From: JAJDTR01 sp965220415
Lineage (GTDB): Bacteria; Poribacteria; WGA-4E; JAJDTR01
Assembly (NCBI GenBank): GCA_965220415.1
Contig: OZ244829.1
Coordinates: 124,001 to 188,000, forward strand
DNA: 64,000 nucleotides
Reading direction: 5' to 3'
Shown here: one piece after another, positions 52,189 to 59,471 of the stretch
Position numbering within the stretch: the first letter of the stretch is position 1
Layout: each line of letters begins with the position of its first letter
Notes under the pieces: model-generated
Databases searched by the model: none
What the model was told of the DNA's origin: nothing
Seen by the model: the letters and a program-made list of their open reading frames with translations, nothing else
Made by a program: the position numbers and the translations under genes

Positions 52189-53385
52189 ATGAACTCACAT
52201 CAACTTACGCGATTGTTGTTTTTGATTGCGTTTATGGTGTTGATTGCGGGCATTTCCGCATGCGATCAAGTGGTTTCGGTTTTGTCTAGAGACGCTTTAT
52301 CGGAGGCGGATGGTGCAACGGGCGAGATTTCTATCGGTGTTGTTCTATCTCTGACGGGTCCACCCGCCGCTGCGTATGGGCTACCCATGCAACGTGGATT
52401 CGAGTTGGCTCTTGATGGGATTAACGGTTCACAACTTGGCGCCGAAAGGATAAAACTTATCCCTATAGACGACGGTGGAAGCGTCGAGGGCGCGGTAAAA
52501 GCGTATAATGACCTAATTAATATCCACGGTGTTCACGTTATTTTGGGCCCCGGTTATTCAAACCAAGTGCAAGCAACTTTTCCCATTGCGCAACAAAATG
52601 AAGTTGTGGCTATAAGTTCTCTATCTTCTGCCACAGGTTTGGGGTCGATAGGCGATTTTTGCTTCCGCTCCGGCCTTACGAATGATGTACTGATTCCCGG
52701 TAGCGTCGAGGCGACTCGGGCAAAACTGGGCTACCGGAAAGTGGCAACACTTCATGATGAAATCGATTTCTATTCAACCGATAGTAACCGAGTGGTGCGG
52801 GAATCACTTAACGCAAATGGTGTAACGATTCTTGCCATCGAAGCCTTCCAAACCAGCGATGCAGACTTTTCCGTGCAGTTGAATCGGATCCTGGAGTTAA
52901 GTCCTGACGCCATTTTTATTTCCGCTTTGGCACCGGATATTCCCGAGATAATAATTCAGGGGCGCGGCATCGGCATACCCTATTCCGTGCCGTTTATCGT
53001 TCCATACATGACCAAGGACGAAGTGGAAGCGGCTGGGCTTGCTGCCGAGGGTTCGATTTCGTTTACCAGTTGGACCAGCGCCGCAAACACGCCCGGAAAT
53101 CAGGATTTTGTTCGGAACTATCAGTCGAGGTACGGAATCGAACCTGAGACGTGGGCGGCGCAGACATATGCCACGCTCTACATTGTGGTCGAAGCGATGA
53201 TGAATGCTCAATCGACTAGTTCAACAGCAATCCGTGATGCCTTAATGAACATTGCCGATTTTGACACGGTGTTGGGGCAGTTCTCGTTTAACGAAAATGG
53301 GGATGCTGCTTATGCACCAAAGGTGCTGATTGTCCGCGACGGGGAGCTTGTAGACCTTGACGATGGTGAATTACATTTCGAGTGA
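52189..53385 (+). CDS. ABC-type branched-chain amino acid/amide-like solute-binding lipoprotein
   Basis: Periplasmic binding protein of the LivJ/Peripla_BP_6 type, 398 aa from ATG 52189. The lipobox ISAC (LIAGISACDQVV) predicts a lipid-anchored protein. The mature part begins GEISIGVVLSLTGPPAAAYG, which is typical, followed by GSVEGAVKAYNDLI, VHVILGPGYSNQV and AISSLSSATGLG in the ligand-binding cleft. GGGGAG lies 7-8 nt upstream. No permease or ATPase genes are nearby, so it may serve as a sensor partner of the preceding two-component system rather than in uptake. Confidence 0.88.
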   Translation: MNSHQLTRLLFLIAFMVLIAGISACDQVVSVLSRDALSEADGATGEISIGVVLSLTGPPAAAYGLPMQRGFELALDGINGSQLGAERIKLIPIDDGGSVEGAVKAYNDLINIHGVHVILGPGYSNQVQATFPIAQQNEVVAISSLSSATGLGSIGDFCFRSGLTNDVLIPGSVEATRAKLGYRKVATLHDEIDFYSTDSNRVVRESLNANGVTILAIEAFQTSDADFSVQLNRILELSPDAIFISALAPDIPEIIIQGRGIGIPYSVPFIVPYMTKDEVEAAGLAAEGSISFTSWTSAANTPGNQDFVRNYQSRYGIEPETWAAQTYATLYIVVEAMMNAQSTSSTAIRDALMNIADFDTVLGQFSFNENGDAAYAPKVLIVRDGELVDLDDGELHFE

Positions 53386-53710
53386 CGGCATGTAGCAAAA
53401 ATCTGAACGACTTAAGCGTGAAGATTCCCCTGTTCAGCCCGCGTTGCTAACTTATTGATACGACATTCCTTCCTTTTTGGACACCAAATCTCGACACACC
53501 ATCTTGATCCGGTTATCAACGCTAATTTAACGGACAAATGGGAGGTCAGTGCCCATGTTTATTTGCCTGCCAAGCGGTCAATTCTTTTCCTTGAACCCTG
53601 CTTTCACAGACTGTACAGGGACACCAAAACAACCTGCTTTACCACATCAATAGTCTTGGGAACAACAAAAGTTTAACTATTATCCAGATTATGAAGGACA
53701 GAGGAAAACA

Positions 53711-54688
53711 ATGGCTATTTTTAGATTAGAGGGTGACGACATGTCCAAAGCGGCACTCATTATTGCGAAAGAAACAAACCTTGAACTTGAACGCTATCTG
53801 GAGGACTGGCTCGAAAACAGTCCGCGGGTGCTTTCACACGAACCAATTCTCTGGATTGGCAGGCAAACGAGTGCTACAGATGAAGGCGGAACCGTCTATT
53901 CTGATTTACTTGGGGTGGATATTGGCGGGAACCTCGTCATCGCTGAACTGAAAAAGGGGCGTACGCCGCGCGAAATAATAGCACAACTGCTTGATTACGC
54001 GGCATGGGCAGATGAACTTTCAGAATCCCAGATTCATGAGATTGCTGAAGCTTACTTTGAAACTCGCGATAAATTCAAAGCCAAAAGTTTCCCGGATGCC
54101 TTCAGAGAAGTTTTTGACATACCTGAAACCGATGAACTTCCCCCACTCAATCGGAACTTGCGTCTGTTCATAGTTGCAGAAGAATTTCCTCCGCGGGTCG
54201 CGCGAGTTTGCCGATTTCTTCGAACTTCACACGGTATGGATGTCAGTTGTATAGATATTTCCACCTTTAAGACGGAGTCTGGCGAGGTGCTCGTCAGTAC
54301 AGAAACAAAGGTCGGAGATGAAGGATTCACTGCTCCTAGTGCCCAGCAACGACATCCTTCACCTCCTTCGCGATGGTCGGGCGATAAACCTGTAAAAGAA
54401 GTGGTGTGGGAAGCGGTACGGGAATTCACACAAGACAAAACGGATGAAGAGTTCACAATCAGGGATATTACAGCGATTATTTTGAAGAAAGATCTTGATT
54501 TCAAGAAAGAAACAGTAAATGGACAGATAACTGCGGATACTGTCAATCACCCTTCGCGCCGTTATCATTCCGCCACTGAGGATAGGTACTGGAGAATAGC
54601 AACTGGAAGGTACCGTTTGTATAATCCTGAAACGGACAAGTTGGAAGAAGACTCGGCAGAAACCATAACCACTGACGAGATTTCATAG
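53711..54688 (+). CDS. PD-(D/E)xK nuclease-like protein (DUF91/NucS-type) with an extra C-terminal domain
   Basis: A 325-residue protein. The N-terminal half has SDLLGVDIGGNLVIAELKKG (D65 or D70, then E79-x-K81) and AQLLDYAAWADEL, the core of the DUF91/NucS nuclease fold. The second half, after a Pro/Ser linker near 215-225, is a separate helical domain (VVWEAVREFTQD, FTIRDITAIILKK, GQITADTVNHPSRRY) that looks like a winged-helix DNA-binding unit. Binding and cutting of DNA is plausible but untested. No methylase is beside it. The ribosome site AGAGGA precedes ATG 53711. The gap before it (53386-53710) shows nothing recognisable. Confidence 0.65.
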   Translation: MAIFRLEGDDMSKAALIIAKETNLELERYLEDWLENSPRVLSHEPILWIGRQTSATDEGGTVYSDLLGVDIGGNLVIAELKKGRTPREIIAQLLDYAAWADELSESQIHEIAEAYFETRDKFKAKSFPDAFREVFDIPETDELPPLNRNLRLFIVAEEFPPRVARVCRFLRTSHGMDVSCIDISTFKTESGEVLVSTETKVGDEGFTAPSAQQRHPSPPSRWSGDKPVKEVVWEAVREFTQDKTDEEFTIRDITAIILKKDLDFKKETVNGQITADTVNHPSRRYHSATEDRYWRIATGRYRLYNPETDKLEEDSAETITTDEIS

Positions 54689-54728
54689 TCGGGATTTCTG
54701 ATATTGTACAACCTGTGAAATCTCTATC

Positions 54729-54790
54729 GATCAACTGAACGGATAGTGAAGGCGATAGGAAATCCTACTCACTATCTGTTCCTTTGATCG
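54729..54790 (-). repeat. GATC-bounded repeat, degenerate
   Basis: On the minus strand GGATTTCCTATCGCC then TTCACTATCCGTTCAGTTGATC (54729-54766), with a second half-copy on the plus strand to 54790. The gap 54689-55032 holds nothing else recognised. Confidence 0.5.
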
Positions 54791-55032
54791 CCGCTGGGGC
54801 TCTGATGTGAACGACTCGCTGGGGCTATACACCTGTCGCGCCGCTGGCGCTTTCAATGCCTAGTGCACCCTACAGACTTTGGTTTTGCAAAAATCGATCT
54901 AAGACTCTATGCTGACGCAAGGCGAAGAAGGCAGTATGTGGAAGGGATACGAGAATCTTGATTGGAAGGTAAAACGCTGAGATCCTGTCGGTCCTCCAAC
55001 CCTGTAGGACGAATTAGACGCTTGCGGGAATT

Positions 55033-55476
55033 TCAATATCGCGGAAGGCTGGGAGCAATCTCGGATGCCCACCGGTCAATACCGCCAACGAGACTTCTAA
55101 CTCGTTTGAACCCTAGTTGTTGCAGAAGATAAGTTGCGTCCAGACTTCGCATTCCACGATGGCAGTAAATCACAATCTCTACATACGGATTTAACTCACG
55201 AATACGTCTCGGTAGTTCTGCCAAAGGAATCCATAACGCCCTATCAAGATGTACTGTCCGGTATTCCCATTCATCTCGAACATCAAGCAAAACTAGTGTT
55301 TTCTTCTGATCCATCATGCGTTTCAGGGTACGGGGTTCGATGGAGTTTTCCGCGGGATTGAAGGGAAGGATGGCTTCCTCGGTGCTGGGGACTGCGCGAG
55401 GTAGACGTTTCTTGGATGGGAAATTGATATATGTGTCGAAAAATTCTTGAAATGTCTCTTTAATTCCCTTCAGCAT
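55033..55476 (-). CDS. Rhodanese-like domain protein
   Basis: Single-domain sulfurtransferase-like protein, 147 aa. The active Cys is C105 in IVIYCHRGMRS, with LLDVRDEWEYRTVHLDRALWIP before it. Likely moves sulfur or acts in redox chemistry; the acceptor is unknown. A helical N-terminal stretch of about 40 residues precedes the rhodanese fold. GGGAG lies upstream of the ATG. It is 110 nt after the TonB receptor gene on the same strand. Confidence 0.9.
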   Translation of the reverse strand: MLKGIKETFQEFFDTYINFPSKKRLPRAVPSTEEAILPFNPAENSIEPRTLKRMMDQKKTLVLLDVRDEWEYRTVHLDRALWIPLAELPRRIRELNPYVEIVIYCHRGMRSLDATYLLQQLGFKRVRSLVGGIDRWASEIAPSLPRY

Positions 55477-55587
55477 CCGTTGTTACTCCCTGATAAGGAC
55501 AATATTTTTAATTGCCTTAAAGGTTTCCATGCGTGAAGATCCAATTATAATCGAAAATCTTAAAGAATGTCAAGGGGCTGATTTCAG

Positions 55588-57690
55588 CTAGAATCTCACG
55601 CTTACTCCCACAGTTGGAAGAATTGGAAAGAACGGTTCTTCGCTTACATCACAGTCAAGCAAAACATTTGTGAGGTCATCACGCTCTTCGATGAAAACGT
55701 ATTCGTGAACGTTAGATCTGTTGTACAGGTTTAGTACCTGTAGATACCAAGAAAGTTGCCAGCTATTGTGTGGGCTTGTCTTTGTCAATCGGAAGTCAAG
55801 ACTATGAAATGCCGGTAAACGCTCCGTATTATAATCTCCGAAGTTACGTTCGCAGACGGATTGACCCTCAAGGAGCTTTACAACTGAATGTGTAAGATTT
55901 GTGGTTGGGTTACCGGTATGAAAACGCCACGCGAAATGCAGTTGCCATTCCCGCGAGAGACGATAGTTGCCGTTAAGCGCCACGGTATGCCTTTGGTCGA
56001 ACTCTCGAAAATATTCCGTGCCAAATACTGATGGAAATACTGATGTCGAATCTTCCCTAGCTTTTGCTACCGAAAACGCGTATCCGAGACTCCCAGTCAA
56101 TCTATCGGATATTACGCCGTTCACGAAAAGGTCAATGCCTTTCGCGCTACCCGAATGCGCCGGAGCTATGATTCGCGTTTGCCTACCGTAGTCGGGAATG
56201 TGCCCAATCAGATTCGACAAATTTTTATAGTAGGCTTCGGCGCGTAGGAGGAATTTATTCGGCAAAACATAATCGCCTCCGATGATATAGTGTATCGCTT
56301 GTTCTGCACGACCAATGTCATCAACACCATCCTCAACGGGAATTGTAATTAAGTCTGTGGGCTGATGGTAAAAGCCCCAAGCGGTGCGCAGGACAAGATT
56401 CTCAATTGGCCTGTATGCCAAAGCAATCCGCGGGCTTAGTTCATGTTTTTGAACGTTCGCCTGACGGTAATTCTGAAATAGGTAACGTGTACCTATGTTT
56501 ACTCCCAACTTTGGATGAAGTTGCCATTGCTCTTGCAGAAAACCTTTCACGGAGGAGCCGTGGGCGTCAACTTTCGCCCACGTTTTTCGTTTGAGGTTGC
56601 ACAGCGAACACCGACTCCGGATGAACTGCGCGGTCGTCTGTCCGTATGTTGGCACGGAATAGTTGTAATCCGCAACGGACCAGCGCCATTCAAGCCCGGC
56701 TCGTAATGTGTGCACACTGAGGAATTGTGCGTTAATCTCCGTTTTTGCACCTAAGAAACCGAAATCTCGGGTATCAATTCCATTTACACCCTCTTGTCGG
56801 TCCCGGGTCGCTAGACCGTTGAACAGAAAGAGATCGGACCATACGTCTCGGTTGAAGTGATGACGCCACTTTGTCCACACCAAAGCGTTTTGATACCGAG
56901 AGTTGAGATCGTTTTCATCGTCCTCTTCATTGATTCGATTTTTGTCCCAAGCGTACAAACCGTTGAGGGTTAATGTGTCTTGGGCTGTCAGGTCGTAAGT
57001 GATTTTGCCGTACAAATCTGCATATTGCGGCTTCAATTCCTCGTCGGCACCCATCAAAGCAAGGATAACGTCGACGTAACCGCGCCGTGCCGAGAGCAGC
57101 CATGAGCCGCTTTGGGACAGGGGCCCTTCCAAAAGCGCGTGCGCATTTATCAAATCAATGCCAAGATTTGCGGTGAATTCCTCTCGATTGCCCTCTTTAA
57201 CATTGATATCAAATACTCCTGACAGCTTGTCACCGTATTCGGCGGGGAAACCTCCCATTAATAGATCCGCCCGACGTACCAGTCCAAGGTCAATTATTGA
57301 AACAGCACCTCCATAATCCTGCAAGTGGTATGGGTCGTACAACTCCATTCCGTCCAGTCTGACCAGGATTTCGTCCTTTTCGCCTCCGCGTAGGTTAAAG
57401 CGAGCGCTGAACTCGTTGGACACGACACCCGGAATAATATGTGCAGCACGCGCTATATCGTTGTCAATTAAAGGAAGTGATTCGATGTCTCGCTTAGTGA
57501 GAGAAACAACTGACGCTGTCTCTCCGAGAATCGTAAATTTCCCCGGGGTAACAATGATAGGTGAGAGTTTGACAGGTTCTGTCGTCTCTTCGGCGAAAAC
57601 GAGACCATGCACGGCGAAGAAAGCGAGAAGAACAAGGATGGCGGCGCGAGAATAAATGGAATTTGGCGAGGGCGTTGATGAGGAAGCCAT
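55588..57690 (-). CDS. TonB-dependent outer-membrane receptor
   Basis: A 22-strand-type barrel of 700 residues for uptake of a metal chelate, vitamin or glycan. A signal peptide (AAILVLLAFFAVHGLVFAEE) is followed by the plug domain: SLPLIDNDIARAAHIIPGV, FNLRGGEKDEILVRLDGM and GGFPAEYGDKLSGVFDI. The barrel ends VGVSVRF, with the C-terminal Phe needed for outer-membrane insertion. A clear promoter and GGAG ribosome site lie before ATG 57690. No TonB/ExbBD genes are in the window. The substrate is not identifiable. Confidence 0.93.
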   Translation of the reverse strand: MASSSTPSPNSIYSRAAILVLLAFFAVHGLVFAEETTEPVKLSPIIVTPGKFTILGETASVVSLTKRDIESLPLIDNDIARAAHIIPGVVSNEFSARFNLRGGEKDEILVRLDGMELYDPYHLQDYGGAVSIIDLGLVRRADLLMGGFPAEYGDKLSGVFDINVKEGNREEFTANLGIDLINAHALLEGPLSQSGSWLLSARRGYVDVILALMGADEELKPQYADLYGKITYDLTAQDTLTLNGLYAWDKNRINEEDDENDLNSRYQNALVWTKWRHHFNRDVWSDLFLFNGLATRDRQEGVNGIDTRDFGFLGAKTEINAQFLSVHTLRAGLEWRWSVADYNYSVPTYGQTTAQFIRSRCSLCNLKRKTWAKVDAHGSSVKGFLQEQWQLHPKLGVNIGTRYLFQNYRQANVQKHELSPRIALAYRPIENLVLRTAWGFYHQPTDLITIPVEDGVDDIGRAEQAIHYIIGGDYVLPNKFLLRAEAYYKNLSNLIGHIPDYGRQTRIIAPAHSGSAKGIDLFVNGVISDRLTGSLGYAFSVAKAREDSTSVFPSVFGTEYFREFDQRHTVALNGNYRLSREWQLHFAWRFHTGNPTTNLTHSVVKLLEGQSVCERNFGDYNTERLPAFHSLDFRLTKTSPHNSWQLSWYLQVLNLYNRSNVHEYVFIEERDDLTNVLLDCDVSEEPFFPILPTVGVSVRF

Positions 57691-57719
57691 AGTGTTCTCC
57701 GGTGATTCAGTCGTTGACG

Positions 57720-57748
57720 ATTATAGCACGCCCAATCTCTCTCGTCAA
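57720..57748 (-). promoter_or_regulatory. Sigma-70 promoter of the TonB receptor
   Basis: On the minus strand TTGACG (57743-57748), 17-nt spacer, TATAAT (57720-57725), about 30 nt before the start codon. The rest of the gap to 58190 holds no gene I trust. Confidence 0.75.
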
Positions 57749-58190
57749 ACGGGAAGGGCAGTCCGGTCAGATTACGCACTTTCCGCAGAAACAGCCGTTT
57801 TTGTTCATTGTTGTCGCTCTCGTGTCAAGTGGAGACGGGACGTTGGGGACTATATGGAGCGTAAGGCAACCGATAGAACGGATACCACGGTAACGCACGG
57901 GGAATCTCGCACGAGCGTGACTAAGCTACGGTGGGTCAACCCGGACACTCCAGAGATTTCACCTCCGCTGGGCTCGGACCTGAGCCGAAGGCAAATTTGG
58001 CTGTCCCGATTGCCCTTTAATCTCCACGAGTTATGCGCGAGACGTGTGTTTCACGATGATAATTCTGCACCGGAATCTTTCTTGAAACAGCGGGGTGGAT
58101 GTGTTCGATAGAAGACGGGAAATCACAGTTTGCTTGTTGTGCCTAGGCGCAGTCTCAGAATCCCCGCGGCTAACGGATTGACGTTTTGAC

Positions 58191-58219
58191 TTGACGATTC
58201 GCAGGGGGTTATGTAGAAT
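58191..58219 (+). promoter_or_regulatory. Sigma-70 promoter of the envelope operon
   Basis: TTGACG, 17-nt spacer, TAGAAT at 58214-58219. Transcription would start near 58226, downstream of the ATG at 58220, which rules out that start and favours ATG 58244. Confidence 0.7.
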
Positions 58220-58243
58220 ATGACCGAAGATGTGGAGATGAAG

Positions 58244-58636
58244 ATGCTAACCTATTGCTCCCCCGTATGTTTCTTAGTCTCTTTCGTGGTTGTCCTTTCA
58301 GGTTGTGGGATATCCTCCGATAAAGTCTCGGTAAATCAATATAATGACTTCGGGATTCGATCCGCCGAATCCAAGCTTTGGAACGAGGCAATCTTCCGTT
58401 GGAATCAGGTTCTTAATATCGATCCGCGGAGTGCCAAGGCACATAATAATCTCGGTGTCGCCTTTGAGGCCTTGGGACGGATTGATGAGGCGCTCGAATC
58501 TTATAAGCGTGCGACAGAGTTGGATTCAAACAGCAAGTATTATCGATTTAACTATCGGAAGTGTCGCCTGCAGGTGGAACGCAATAAGAAAGATTCGAGT
58601 GTCGAGAACGATGAAAAAGAGGAACGAACAGAGTAG
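58244..58636 (+). CDS. TPR-repeat lipoprotein
   Basis: A 130-residue lipid-anchored protein. The signal ends with lipobox LSGC (FLVSFVVVLSGCG), then two TPR motifs follow: WNEAIFRWNQVLNIDPRSAK and AHNNLGVAFEALGRIDEALE. The tail is charged. TPRs serve as protein-protein contacts. The start ATG 58244 has GGAG 6 nt upstream; longer readings from 58220 or 58238 conflict with the promoter or place the ribosome site wrongly. First gene of a plus-strand envelope operon with the next three genes. Confidence 0.8.
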   Translation: MLTYCSPVCFLVSFVVVLSGCGISSDKVSVNQYNDFGIRSAESKLWNEAIFRWNQVLNIDPRSAKAHNNLGVAFEALGRIDEALESYKRATELDSNSKYYRFNYRKCRLQVERNKKDSSVENDEKEERTE

Positions 58637-58705
58637 GGTTATATCCTTTTCGACGTGGAGCCATGTGTACGTGTACAGGATTCGTAATCCCGAGATGAGG
58701 GCAAA

Positions 58706-59413
58706 ATGGGTAGTCGCGCTACCTTAATAGTGGTGCTTTTGCTAATCTTTAGTAGTTGTGGAAGGTCGATTTCACGAGTAACGATACCCATCCAAGTTGA
58801 TTCTGAAATTGACACCGATCAGTTTTCAAACTTCGCAGTTTTACCGTTTGTGAAGGACACAACCAAAGATGAGTCTGACAACGTGGATATAGGGGAGGAG
58901 ATCGCGGCTACCATGCGGCGTAGGATTGGAAGACATAAAAACTACAACGTTGTAGGTAGTCAAGAGACAGATCGACTAATGATAGGTGAAACCATTGATT
59001 CCGAGTTCCTAGCCGATATGGATGAGCTTACACGGTTGGGCGGTTATTTCGAGGTAGACGGGCTAATCGCAGGTAGCTACAAATATTATACAGTCAACCA
59101 ACCAAGAACCTATTACGGAGAACATTATTCCCCGACGCGAAGACAGTACGTAATGGCTCATCAAGATTATATACAGCGGATATACATATTGGCGTTGCGG
59201 GTGATAATTGTAGATGTCGATTCGGAGAAGATTGTCTGGGATGAAAAATATGAACGTACCGCAGTCGAAAATCATGTGTTAGGATCTTTTCTTGTTTCGC
59301 AGATTACGCCGCGGGACACTATCTTGAAATCACTAACCAAGCAAGCCGTCACGGAATTTATCCGTCGGATAGCACCACATTATGAGACCGAAGTAAGGTT
59401 TCTGGTCAAGTAA
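58706..59413 (+). CDS. CsgG/LpoB-like lipoprotein
   Basis: A 235-residue lipoprotein with lipobox FSSC (LLLIFSSCGRS). The mature part has FSNFAVLPFVKDTT, DIGEEIAATMRRRIGRH, YNVVGSQETDRLM and EVDGLIAGSYKYY, and later YILALRVIIVDVDSEKIVWDEKY, the strand-helix order of the CsgG/LpoB-like fold (recognised by pattern). Such proteins assemble in the outer membrane or activate envelope enzymes. It lies 69 nt after the TPR lipoprotein and 58 nt before the large barrel protein, so a shared envelope task is likely. Confidence 0.7.
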   Translation: MGSRATLIVVLLLIFSSCGRSISRVTIPIQVDSEIDTDQFSNFAVLPFVKDTTKDESDNVDIGEEIAATMRRRIGRHKNYNVVGSQETDRLMIGETIDSEFLADMDELTRLGGYFEVDGLIAGSYKYYTVNQPRTYYGEHYSPTRRQYVMAHQDYIQRIYILALRVIIVDVDSEKIVWDEKYERTAVENHVLGSFLVSQITPRDTILKSLTKQAVTEFIRRIAPHYETEVRFLVK

Positions 59414-59471
59414 CCAACTCGAATCTGCTGAAGAGGAATACTTGGAACGTCCTGTATACGGAGCCAGTACG

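Noticed and set aside
53455..53676. 73-codon frame before the nuclease-like gene
   Set aside because: No ribosome site, no recognisable motif, unlikely composition.
57656..58111. 151-codon plus-strand frame upstream of the envelope operon
   Set aside because: It starts antisense to the TonB receptor signal peptide and runs through that gene's promoter; no family pattern.
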